DNA from: Lachnospiraceae bacterium
GTDB lineage: Bacteria; Bacillota; Clostridia; Lachnospirales; Lachnospiraceae
Assembly: GCA_024687125.1 (NCBI GenBank)
Contig: JAILFA010000009.1
Span: 62,001 to 126,000 of the forward strand
Reading direction: 5' to 3'
Length of the DNA: 64,000 bases
The notes under the pieces were generated by a model that saw only the letters and a list, made by a program, of their open reading frames with translations, searched no databases and was not told where the DNA came from. Below, piece by piece: positions 37,101 through 44,592 of this stretch (position 1 is the first letter of the stretch; every line of letters starts with the position of its first letter). The translations under genes and the position numbers were made by a program.

Positions 37101-37563
37101 GACAGAGGACTGGGAGAACTACACGATCAAGATCCATGCCCTCAAGAGCTCCGCAAGACTCGTGGGTGCCCTGGAACTCGGAGAAAATGCGCAGCTTCTG
37201 GAAACAGCCGGAAAAGAGAATAATATCGGCTATATCAGAGAGCATCACGCCTCTGTCATGGAGGATTATCTGCAGTTCAGAGAGGAGCTTTCGATCGTGT
37301 TCGCAGATGAGGATTCAGAAGGTGCTGACAGCAAACCGGTCGCGGACAGCTTTCTCATGGAGAGCATTTATGAAGGTCTGCGGGAAGCGGCAGCTGATAT
37401 GGACTGTGACCGGATCGAAGACATCATGTCTGAAATCAGAGAATACGAGATCCCGTCCGCTGAAAAAGAAGTGTTTGAAAAGATATGTGAAAAGATCGAT
37501 CTGTTGGATTATGTCGGGATAATAGCGGCTATAGACGGGCATGATCAGTCGAAAGACAAGTAA
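34105..37563 (+). CDS. Hybrid histidine kinase with an internal DegV domain and Hpt
   Basis: 1152 residues. About six membrane spans (residues 22-185); HisKA SMSHEIRTPINSI with His216; HATPase with DTGMGIKKEDIPYLF and GTGLGLSIV; receiver with Asp516 (FMDHLMPGMDG). Residues about 613-890 are a DegV-type fold: VIITSSSMCDLPDAVV, IPIIPFIIRTEEGEFKDGV, VSSPPDESAYTEFF, ITTSMSTEYETACEAA, INSDCLSSATGIL and a C-terminal NCGPGSFGILYF. DegV/FakB proteins bind a fatty acid. An acidic linker follows, then Hpt with His1011 (KIHALKSSAR). RBS AAGGAGG. The DegV insertion between receiver and Hpt suggests lipid gating of the relay (inference). Confidence 0.88.
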   Translation: MNHFRFLKPAFDAIKDKDRDFTERIFLILTLLSEVAVFIAFIADLITGENPYELMTLIITLIAVPSIVLISLHFDAIKTAIRIIVLALVFLILPALYFFGGGIEGGGFIWIIFAFMYVGLVLSGRWRNIMFTMIALLALGCYLASYYYPDLLYPHSREMFYVDTFVSLIMVGVLCFGMTWSQGLLFKEENERAKKEAERAEELTRQQNRFFSSMSHEIRTPINSILGLNELILRDQNATDDIARDASGIQGSGKMLLALINDILDFSKMEAGSMDIVPVDYKIGDMLSEVVNMMWLRAHDKGLDFEVSVDPEVPTVMYGDEVRIKQVIINLLNNAVKYTKSGRVELRIESRDIDHDTVELLISITDTGMGIKKEDIPYLFDAFKRVDQGENRHIEGTGLGLSIVKQLVELMEGTVTVNSIYGEGSTFTVSIRQKVTDHSKVGELNIHNQQNIQRSLYESSFMAPEARILIVDDNEMNLLVESRLLEDTDIGIDKALSGKEALELTLKNHYDTIFMDHLMPGMDGIQCLELIREQTGGLNRHTPVIVLTANAGSENREIYNNAGFDGYLVKPVSGAAMEEMLIHHISADKVILRNVMVGDDEEIHTADRFAEKLPVIITSSSMCDLPDAVVRKLRIPIIPFIIRTEEGEFKDGVHMDASELIRHISSGKKAVSSPPDESAYTEFFADALKKAHHLIHIAITTSMSTEYETACEAARSFDNVTIINSDCLSSATGILVLIAYKLTQQGLKASEIARELENVKHRLKCSFIIDTTEFMAKKGLVSERFHRIADLLSIHPAIRIKDDKAGLAGLWFGRSRRAYRKYIRKALPVDTVPDADVAFVTYVDLPEETITWIEEEIRKTVYFEHIVFIQASAAISSNCGPGSFGILYFLKSNKSYNLGSFIDTMKAAEKAAEIAADHDASVEEADLSEETESYEEAASFEEPYVHEASEEPKWYQFLDCIDAEAAVKNSGSEEAFKAVLKIFYDSITEKHVELENSYQTEDWENYTIKIHALKSSARLVGALELGENAQLLETAGKENNIGYIREHHASVMEDYLQFREELSIVFADEDSEGADSKPVADSFLMESIYEGLREAAADMDCDRIEDIMSEIREYEIPSAEKEVFEKICEKIDLLDYVGIIAAIDGHDQSKDK

Positions 37564-37583
37564 CAGCAAGAAGGGGGAGTTTT

Positions 37584-37802
37584 ATGGTGCAGAAGGTACA
37601 GGAAAAGGTTAAAAAGATCCTGCTCGGAGAGATCAGGTATACATCGTCCAATCTGGCGTTTAATATCCTGATCTCCAAGATGCAGAAAAAAGTGAAGGCG
37701 GATCCGGCGTGCATGGACGCCTGCCTGAGTGAACTTGACGAGTTTTTGACGAAGTATCCGATCGTTGCCAAGGTCGATCTCGCCAATATCGCTGTACTGT
37801 GA
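37584..37802 (+). CDS. Small protein of unknown function in signalling operon
   Basis: 72 residues with a clear AAGGGGG ribosome site 9 nt before the ATG. Basic N-terminal half, two cysteines (PACMDACLSEL), no signal peptide or membrane span. No family recognised. It lies 20 nt behind the DegV-containing kinase and 34 nt before the FIST-like gene, so it is part of the operon. Possible roles as an adaptor or inhibitor are guesswork. Confidence 0.65.
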   Translation: MVQKVQEKVKKILLGEIRYTSSNLAFNILISKMQKKVKADPACMDACLSELDEFLTKYPIVAKVDLANIAVL

Positions 37803-37836
37803 CAGAACACAACACAGAATACAAGGAGGTACGGTA

Positions 37837-38802
37837 ATGCTCATTACTTTGGAAGAAACCAGAAAACTGATCAATGACGGAAAGATCCTTCATATAGCTG
37901 CTGATGAAACCATGCTCGCCCAGCTTCCGCAGGGAAAATGGATCGGCGGTACTACGCCATACTTCATCGGCGATGAAGGCGGCACCATGACAAAGGAAAA
38001 ACTCTTTGTAAGTGTGATCGATTACGCCGAGGATGCAAGGATCGCTGTCTATGGAAAGTATAATGTCTTTCAGATCGTCGAGGAATGCTATGACAACGGG
38101 CTCACCATGCTCATCATGCCCTATGGCTCCGAGGTCGCGGCCAAATACGCCAAATCCGCACCTGATGTTGAAGAACTCCTCATGCATCCGACGATCGGAT
38201 GGATCTCCGGCTACGAGCTGAACACCGTAGGAGAGGCTAAGGTCTTTGACGGAACAACAGGAGCGTCGTATACAGATAAAGCTGTTGTCATGTATATCAA
38301 ACTCCCTGAAGAGAAGAGCGCGATGATCAATATGATCAATATCTTCACGGACGATAAGACTGACCCGGTCATTCGGTTCGAAGACAATGATCTGAGTGTC
38401 ACAGACTGTACCGTAAACGGACAGAAGGTCAATTTTGCCGAGTATATCGCCAAAAAGGGGATCGATCCCAAGATGCCCCTGGTCGCCGACTATAATGGCT
38501 CTTATCTGAACATTTCCATCAAGGCCGTTGATGAGGGGAAAGTACACTTTTATGCTCCTGTGTTCAGAGATATCGAATACCGGTTTGCTACAAAGGTTGA
38601 CGATTATGCTGCTGAATTCAGGAACAGGGTCGAATCCGCTGGTGCCCGAAATCCGGTGTTCTCGTGCAACTGTATCCTGAATTATCTCTATGGAGAACTG
38701 GAGGGCAAGAAAACTCCTCCGTACACCGGACCTGTTACCTTTGGTGAAGTGGCCTATCAGCTGCTGAACCAGACACTCGTATACTGTGAGATCCTGGGAT
38801 AA
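37837..38802 (+). CDS. FIST-like ligand-sensor candidate
   Basis: 321 residues from ATG 37837 behind AAGGAGG; the track start at 37765 overlaps the preceding gene. No membrane segment. The N-terminal part has GKWIGGTTPYFIGDEGG; the C-terminus (NPVFSCNCILNYLYGELE, then TFGEVAYQLLNQTLVYCEI) follows the pattern of the FIST C-terminal domain, a cytosolic small-ligand sensor found with signalling proteins. The match is by eye and moderate. It sits between hybrid kinases and an alanine/glycine symporter, a setting that suits an amino-acid sensor. Confidence 0.6.
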   Translation: MLITLEETRKLINDGKILHIAADETMLAQLPQGKWIGGTTPYFIGDEGGTMTKEKLFVSVIDYAEDARIAVYGKYNVFQIVEECYDNGLTMLIMPYGSEVAAKYAKSAPDVEELLMHPTIGWISGYELNTVGEAKVFDGTTGASYTDKAVVMYIKLPEEKSAMINMINIFTDDKTDPVIRFEDNDLSVTDCTVNGQKVNFAEYIAKKGIDPKMPLVADYNGSYLNISIKAVDEGKVHFYAPVFRDIEYRFATKVDDYAAEFRNRVESAGARNPVFSCNCILNYLYGELEGKKTPPYTGPVTFGEVAYQLLNQTLVYCEILG

Positions 38803-38805
38803 GAA

Positions 38806-40341
38806 TTGAATACGATGCTGGATACGGTAATACAGATCAATGAAGCAGTAAACGATTTCGTCTGGGGGACCCTGGGACTGGTCCTCCTGCTCGGAACCGG
38901 ACTGATCTGTACGCTGATCACAAACTGCTTTCAGATCACAAGGCTCAGGCACTGGTGGAAGAAAACATTCAGGATTGCCGACAATGAGGGCCGCATCATT
39001 AATGACGCGGGTGCGCTGTCGCAGGTTCGGACATTCTGTACAGCGCTCTGCGCAACGATCGGCACCGGCAATATCGCCGGAGTCGCAACAGCCATCTGTG
39101 TCGGAGGGCCGGGGGCCGTGCTCTGGATGTGGGTCGCTGCCGTTCTTGGCATGATGGTCAAATACTCCGAGAACCTGCTCGGTCATTATTACAGACGGAG
39201 AAACTCGGAGGGGGCCTGGTCCGGCGGGCCGATGTATTATCTGCAGGACGGACTTGGTTCCATAAAGCACTGCAGAAAACTGGGAAGATTTCTCGGCATT
39301 ATTTTCTGCATTTTTACTGTACTGGCATCCTTTGGGATCGGAAACATGGGACAGATCAACAAGATCACCATCAATTTCCAGTCAACCTTTCTGTCTGGAA
39401 TTCAGACGGGTATGTTCCTGGGTGCCCCCAAAGCGAACTGGGTCATTGGGATCGTCCTCATGAGTGCCGTGGCCGTGATCATCCTTGGCGGTTTCAGAAG
39501 GCTTGCCGCCGTTTCGGAGAAACTGATCCCGTTTATGTCAGCAGCCTATATCATTGGATGTATCGTGATGATCCTGCTCAACATCACGCAGCTGCCGCAG
39601 GTTTTTGCATCGATCTTCCGATTTGCTTTCGGTCCGGCGGCGATCGCCGGCGGAGCAGCCGGAACAGCCCTGCAGACAGCACTCAATACGATCAAGAACG
39701 GATGCAAACGAGGTATCTTTTCCAATGAGGCAGGACTTGGTTCTTCCGTCATGGTCCACAGCAACAGCTGTCTTCGCGAACCTGTACGCCAGGGGATGTG
39801 GGGGATCGCCGAGGTATTTCTTGACACGATCGTGATCTGCACGATGACCGCGATCGTTGTTCTGTCCTCCGGTTATATCGATCTGAACACAGGTCTTGTC
39901 AAAGACGGTGTCAATGACGCCACCCTTGTGGCAAAAGCGTTCGGAAATATCCTTGGGCGGCCCGGCGAATGGTTTGTTGTTCTGATGATCACACTTTTTG
40001 CCTTTACAACTGTCATGGGCTGGTCTTATTATGGAGCTAAGGTAACGGAGTATCTCCTCGGAGTAACATTTGCCCGGATATATCGGCTTGTGTTTATAGC
40101 CCTGATCGTCTTTGGCGCAATCATGGAATCCAACCTGGCATGGGACATCTCTGATACGTTCAACGGTCTGATGATGATACCGAATCTGATCGGCGTTCTG
40201 GTACAGATTCCTCTCATCATAAAACTGACGAGGAATTATATTGAGAGAAGGATCCTGAAGCATGAGATCGAGCCGATGCTTTCGTATGATCCGGATATAC
40301 AGAAGGACGCTGCCAGAGCAGTCAGCAGAGGGATCAACTGA
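38806..40341 (+). CDS. Sodium:alanine/glycine symporter (AGCS family)
   Basis: 511 residues, about 11 spans. Family features: VNDFVWGTLGLVLLLGTGL near the start, ATIGTGNIAGVATAI, GGPGAVLWMWVAAVLGM, GGPMYYLQDGL and FSNEAGLGSSVMVHS. Imports alanine or glycine with Na+. Start is uncertain: TTG 38806 (7 nt behind GGGA, 4 bp after the previous stop) or ATG 38815 with no clear site. Placement inside a signalling operon is odd for a plain transporter and suggests it feeds or senses the ligand of the system. Confidence 0.9.
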   Translation: MNTMLDTVIQINEAVNDFVWGTLGLVLLLGTGLICTLITNCFQITRLRHWWKKTFRIADNEGRIINDAGALSQVRTFCTALCATIGTGNIAGVATAICVGGPGAVLWMWVAAVLGMMVKYSENLLGHYYRRRNSEGAWSGGPMYYLQDGLGSIKHCRKLGRFLGIIFCIFTVLASFGIGNMGQINKITINFQSTFLSGIQTGMFLGAPKANWVIGIVLMSAVAVIILGGFRRLAAVSEKLIPFMSAAYIIGCIVMILLNITQLPQVFASIFRFAFGPAAIAGGAAGTALQTALNTIKNGCKRGIFSNEAGLGSSVMVHSNSCLREPVRQGMWGIAEVFLDTIVICTMTAIVVLSSGYIDLNTGLVKDGVNDATLVAKAFGNILGRPGEWFVVLMITLFAFTTVMGWSYYGAKVTEYLLGVTFARIYRLVFIALIVFGAIMESNLAWDISDTFNGLMMIPNLIGVLVQIPLIIKLTRNYIERRILKHEIEPMLSYDPDIQKDAARAVSRGIN

Positions 40342-40382
40342 ACAAGAAGAAAAACCTGATACATGGTTTAGGGAGGTTAAGG

Positions 40383-41183
40383 ATGAACGAAGGAAAACAG
40401 AGGGAGATCTTCATCGCGATGTTCAAATACAGCGTGGTTGTCAAGGGGATCGAGCGCAAACTGACAGATCTCGATTTCAAGGTGACGACGGTATCGGAAC
40501 GTCTGGATGATCATATGGAGCACTTCGGAGGGCGTGCTGCTCTGTTCATCCTGTATCTCACGGGAGATATCGCGGAAGATTCCGCGCAGAGAGCGCAGCT
40601 GTTCCGCCTGTGCGGCATTGCCGAAGACAAAAAGCAGAAGATCCTTCTGATCGTTGAGGAAAGAAGTTATGAAGACCTGATGAACCATCTGCCTGCACTG
40701 AGGTCCTATGCCTGGATCAACCGGCCGGTAAATATGGAACTGCTGGAACAGACAGTCTTTCGCGTGGTCGATAACATCGATCCGGCAAGCGGTGAAACCA
40801 TTGCAGACAAAAAACCGCGGATCCTGATCGTCGATGATGATCCCTCTTACGCGAAAATGGTACGAGAATGGATCAAGGACAAATACAGGGTCGATATCGT
40901 AACCGCAGGTATGCAGGCGATCACCTTTTTGCTCAAGGTCAGGGAGACGGAACCGATCAATATGATCCTGCTCGATTATGAAATGCCTGTCGTTGACGGC
41001 CCGCAGGTGCTCCAGATGCTCCGCCAGGAACCGCAGACAGCGCAAATACCTGTAGTATTCCTGACCGGTATCGGAACAAAGGAAGCTGTCGGCCGCGTCA
41101 TGGAGCTCAAACCGGACGGTTATGTCCTGAAATCAACCACAAGAGAGGATCTTCTTGCATTTCTCGCAAAGAAACTCGGATAG
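40383..41183 (+). CDS. Double-receiver response regulator without output domain
   Basis: 266 residues, ATG behind AGGGAGG. Residues about 1-130 look like a receiver fold with weak conservation (ALFILYLTGDIAED at the acidic site, INRPVNMELL where the KP motif would be). Residues about 140-266 form a typical receiver: acidic pair in LIVDDDPSYAKM, phospho-Asp198 (LLDYEMPVVDG), Thr in VFLTGIG, Lys in VLKSTTRED. No DNA-binding or enzymatic output. It may act as a phosphate sink or as a switch that binds a partner. Last gene of the operon; no terminator is apparent in the 90 bp behind it. Confidence 0.85.
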   Translation: MNEGKQREIFIAMFKYSVVVKGIERKLTDLDFKVTTVSERLDDHMEHFGGRAALFILYLTGDIAEDSAQRAQLFRLCGIAEDKKQKILLIVEERSYEDLMNHLPALRSYAWINRPVNMELLEQTVFRVVDNIDPASGETIADKKPRILIVDDDPSYAKMVREWIKDKYRVDIVTAGMQAITFLLKVRETEPINMILLDYEMPVVDGPQVLQMLRQEPQTAQIPVVFLTGIGTKEAVGRVMELKPDGYVLKSTTREDLLAFLAKKLG

Positions 41184-41236
41184 TTTTTTGTGCACCTCAT
41201 CCGCAAACGAAACGAGATTATAACACGTAATCCTGT

Positions 41237-41266
41237 TTGATTCCATAGGCTGGATTATGATATAAT
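41237..41266 (+). promoter_or_regulatory. Promoter before GH13-like gene, predicts leaderless mRNA
   Basis: TTGATT (41237-41242), 18-bp spacer, TATAAT (41261-41266) with TGA upstream (TGATATAATCA). Only 7 nt separate the -10 from the ATG at 41274, and no Shine-Dalgarno is present. The next Met is near residue 62, so a later start is unlikely. Confidence 0.75.
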
Positions 41267-41273
41267 CATCCAC

Positions 41274-43157
41274 ATGCAGATCAAAGTAACGACAGATCAT
41301 CGGTATGAACCGCACTGTTATCGGGAAAAAGACACGATCATTTTCTGCGGGTATTTTCCCAAGACAGCAAAATGCGGGATCATATTTTATAAAAAGGACG
41401 GATCCGATCCGATCACCGTGAATCTTCCGGAGAATTGCCGGATCGGCAGAATGTACGCTGTCAGGATCCAGGGGATCGATCGCGCCTACGACCGGTACAG
41501 GCTTTTGTCAGGCGGTAAAGACTTCGCGGATCCGTGTGCATTTCTTGTATATGGTCTGGAGGATTTCGCAAAACCATCTCCGGAGGACAGGATCTACGGC
41601 AGAGTCTTTGACATTTCACCGGCGGACCTTATTGAACGCAACGAAAAAAGTGCTCTGCGTTTACGAAGAAATGATGAAGATGAACAGCTCTACCTGCTCC
41701 ATGTGCGCGGGTTCACGATGAGCCCCAGCGCCGGTGTGGAACGCTCCCACAGAGGAACTTTCGCCGGTGTCATCGATAAAGCTGACCACATCGCAAGCCT
41801 CGGAACGACCACGGTGGAACTGATGCCTTCCTATGAGCTGATCTCCAGAGAGCCGGCGGGACCCGAGAACGCTTCCGCGGCCAAAACAGAAAAAGAACTG
41901 CCGACGCGATGCAATTACTGGGGCTTCAAAGAGGGCTTCTACTTTGCCCCGCGAAGTGCGTATGCCTCCGGTGATCCCTGTGAAGAATTCCATGAAATGG
42001 TCAGCTGTCTTCACAAGCGGAAGATATCCGTCATCATGCAGTTCTGGTTCCCCGAACGGTATCCTGCAGCATTGATCCTTGCCGTCTGCAGACACTGGCT
42101 TCTTTTTTACGGTGTTGACGGCTTCCATCTGATCGGCGGCAGACTGCCTGCGGAATCACTGGCAGCTGATCCTGTTCTAGCTGATGCAAAGATCTACTAT
42201 GATACCCTGGATACAGCCAGGATCGCCGCGTCCGGGGGCTCACAGAACCTCTCGCTGTACCGCGATGATTTCCAGATCGCTGTCAGACGCTTCCTGAAAT
42301 CCGACAACCTTTCGATCAGCCCCTTTTTCGGGGAAATGACCAGGGTGAACGAGGGCTGCGGTCATGTCAATTATCTTGCCGATTACAGGGGATTTCGTCT
42401 CGCAGACAGTGTGGCCTATGAACATCGGCACAACGAAGCGAACCATGAGAACAATGCGGACGGCACAGATAATAATCTGACCTGGAACTGCGGTGTGGAA
42501 GGCCGCAGCAGGAGAAAAACGATCCTGCGCCTCAGACGCAGACAGATCTTCAACCAGCTGGTGATGCTGTTCTTTGCGCAGGGAACGCCGATGCTCTTCG
42601 CCGGAGATGAATTCCTGCATTCCCAGGACGGCAACAACAATCCGTATTGCCAGGATAACGCGATCTCCTGGGTCAACTGGAAGATGGAGCAGAACGCGCT
42701 CGGACAGGATACGCTGTCATTTGTCCGTTTTCTGTCCGCTTATCGAAGGGAGCATAAGATCCTGCGTCAGAGCCGCCCGTTCCGGCTGATGGACTACAAG
42801 GCTTTCGGTTTCCCGGATCTTTCCCTGCACGGCATGGAAGCCTGGCAGCCGGATTTTTCGGACTATTCACACAGCGTTGCCATGCTTTACTGCAATCTGT
42901 ACGCCAAAGAACAGGATCCTGCGTTTCTTTACTGTATCTATAACTGCTCCTGGGAAAGCAGACGCTTTGCACTGCCTACGATACAGAAATCCCTGCACTG
43001 GACGGTTGTCATAGACACTTCCAAAGAAGGCGCTGAGATCCGTGATCACGATCTCAGCGGTGAAAAGACCATCCTTCTTGCCCCGAGGAGCTGCGTGATC
43101 ATGGAGGTGCGGGGCAAATACAGGATCGCTTCCTCAGAACAGCGGACACCTTTCTGA
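41274..43157 (+). CDS. GlgX/isoamylase-like GH13 protein lacking catalytic residues
   Basis: 627 residues. An N-terminal beta domain like CBM48 (residues 1-100) precedes a barrel that aligns with glycogen debranching enzymes: EHRHNEANHENNADGTDNN, WNCGVEG and LFAGDEFLHSQDGNNNPYCQ are GlgX/isoamylase hallmarks. The catalytic residues are gone: the nucleophile region reads VDGFHLIGG (Ile287 instead of Asp), the acid/base region KIYYDTLD (Asp310 instead of Glu), region IV ADYRGFRL (Tyr371-Arg372 instead of His-Asp), and region I (SVIMQFWFPER) has no DxxxNH. A pseudoenzyme that may bind glycogen is inferred. Leads the miaB-mutSL-miaA group, 1 bp before miaB. Confidence 0.85.
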   Translation: MQIKVTTDHRYEPHCYREKDTIIFCGYFPKTAKCGIIFYKKDGSDPITVNLPENCRIGRMYAVRIQGIDRAYDRYRLLSGGKDFADPCAFLVYGLEDFAKPSPEDRIYGRVFDISPADLIERNEKSALRLRRNDEDEQLYLLHVRGFTMSPSAGVERSHRGTFAGVIDKADHIASLGTTTVELMPSYELISREPAGPENASAAKTEKELPTRCNYWGFKEGFYFAPRSAYASGDPCEEFHEMVSCLHKRKISVIMQFWFPERYPAALILAVCRHWLLFYGVDGFHLIGGRLPAESLAADPVLADAKIYYDTLDTARIAASGGSQNLSLYRDDFQIAVRRFLKSDNLSISPFFGEMTRVNEGCGHVNYLADYRGFRLADSVAYEHRHNEANHENNADGTDNNLTWNCGVEGRSRRKTILRLRRRQIFNQLVMLFFAQGTPMLFAGDEFLHSQDGNNNPYCQDNAISWVNWKMEQNALGQDTLSFVRFLSAYRREHKILRQSRPFRLMDYKAFGFPDLSLHGMEAWQPDFSDYSHSVAMLYCNLYAKEQDPAFLYCIYNCSWESRRFALPTIQKSLHWTVVIDTSKEGAEIRDHDLSGEKTILLAPRSCVIMEVRGKYRIASSEQRTPF

Positions 43158-43158
43158 A

Positions 43159-44592
43159 ATGAACATGAACGTATCGACAGACATGCATGACGCTCTTAAG
43201 CGCGCATCCGAAAGGGTGCGTGCTCTTTCTGATACGCTCGGACGCACACCGACCGCATGCGTGATCACCTTTGGATGTCAGATGAACGCCAGAGATTCCG
43301 AAAAACTGGCTGGTATCCTGGAAACCGCCGGATACCGGATCGTGGAAGAGGAATCCGCGGATTATCTCATCTACAACACCTGTACGGTAAGGGAAAACGC
43401 CGACAACCGCCTGTTTGGGAGACTCGGCGCAGTCGGAAGCAGCAAAAAGAACAGCCCCTGGAAAAAGATCGCCGTCTGCGGCTGTATGATGCAGGAGAGC
43501 ATCAATGTCGACCGCATCAGAAAGAGCTATCCGTTCGTCGATCTGATCTTCGGGACACATAATCTCTATACCTTTCCGGCACTGCTCGATGCATCCCTTG
43601 CCCCCGAAAACGAGGGCTCGATGCTGATCGATGTATGGAATCAGGAAAAAGGCATTCTGGAGGACCTGCCTTCCAGAAGAAAATATCCTTTCAAGAGCGG
43701 CGTCAATATCATGTTCGGATGCAACAATTTCTGCACCTACTGTATCGTACCCTATGTGCGCGGCCGCGAGAGGAGCAGAAAACGCGCAGATATCCTGGAA
43801 GAGATCCGGCGCCTTGCTGACGACGGCGTGATCGAGATCATGCTACTCGGACAGAACGTCAATTCCTACGGGCTCCGTGTTCCGGAAGAGGAGAGAAGGC
43901 TTTACGGCGATTTTCCGTCACTTCTTTCCGAAGCAGCGCGTATCCCGGGGATTCAGCGCGTACGTTTCATGACATCACATCCCAAGGATCTGTCCGATGA
44001 CCTGATCGAGGTGATCCGGGAAAACCCGGTGATCGCAAGACACATCCACCTGCCGCTCCAGTCCGGATCGGACAGGATCCTGAAGCGCATGAACCGGATC
44101 TACACAAAGGAAAAGTACCTCACATTGGCGGAAAAGATCCGGAACCGTATTCCGGATGCGGCGATCACAACTGATCTGATCGTCGGCTTTCCCGGCGAAA
44201 CGCCTGCCGATGTAGATGAAACGATCGATGTTGTTGAGAAGGTACGCTTCCAGAACGCTTTTACATTTATCTATTCCAGGCGAACCGGCACTCCGGCTGC
44301 GGCGTTCGAGGATCAGGTGTCACGCGAGACGGCCCAGGAAGGATTTGACAGGCTCCTTGGTGTCGTACAGCGCATCGCACGGGAAGAAACCGCTAAAAAT
44401 GCCGGCAGGGAAGGTCTTGCTCTTGTGGAGACCGTCAATGAAAACGACCCGCTGCTTGTGACAGCCAGACTCTCAGATAATCTGCTCGTCCATTTTCCGG
44501 GAAGCGCGGAGGATATCGGAAAAATGATCCCGGTCAGGCTGGAGGAAGCCTGCGGGTTTTACTATCTTGGAAAGCGGGTAGCACGGGTTTGA
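43159..44592 (+). CDS. miaB: tRNA-2-methylthio-N6-dimethylallyladenosine synthase
   Basis: 477 residues. Methylthiolates isopentenyl-A37 of tRNAs reading UNN codons; it uses two 4Fe-4S clusters and SAM. The N-terminal cluster cysteines are in FGCQMNARDSE, NTCTVREN and CGCMMQ; the radical-SAM motif is GCNNFCTYC (CxxxCxxC) followed by VPYVRGRERSR. LLGQNVNSYG and HLPLQSGSD are typical. A C-terminal TRAM domain ends the protein. The partner enzyme MiaA lies three genes downstream. Start ATG 43159 is right after the upstream stop; no strong ribosome site, so translation may be coupled. Confidence 0.95.
   Translation: MNMNVSTDMHDALKRASERVRALSDTLGRTPTACVITFGCQMNARDSEKLAGILETAGYRIVEEESADYLIYNTCTVRENADNRLFGRLGAVGSSKKNSPWKKIAVCGCMMQESINVDRIRKSYPFVDLIFGTHNLYTFPALLDASLAPENEGSMLIDVWNQEKGILEDLPSRRKYPFKSGVNIMFGCNNFCTYCIVPYVRGRERSRKRADILEEIRRLADDGVIEIMLLGQNVNSYGLRVPEEERRLYGDFPSLLSEAARIPGIQRVRFMTSHPKDLSDDLIEVIRENPVIARHIHLPLQSGSDRILKRMNRIYTKEKYLTLAEKIRNRIPDAAITTDLIVGFPGETPADVDETIDVVEKVRFQNAFTFIYSRRTGTPAAAFEDQVSRETAQEGFDRLLGVVQRIAREETAKNAGREGLALVETVNENDPLLVTARLSDNLLVHFPGSAEDIGKMIPVRLEEACGFYYLGKRVARV

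Noticed and set aside
37660-39270. 536-aa minus-strand ORF across the 72-aa gene, FIST-like gene and symporter
   Set aside because: It runs antisense over three genes with good ribosome sites, and reads as a Cys/His/Arg-rich shadow sequence.
41184-41273. Terminator between the signalling operon and the GH13-like gene
   Set aside because: No hairpin with T-tract was found; only the promoter is supported.
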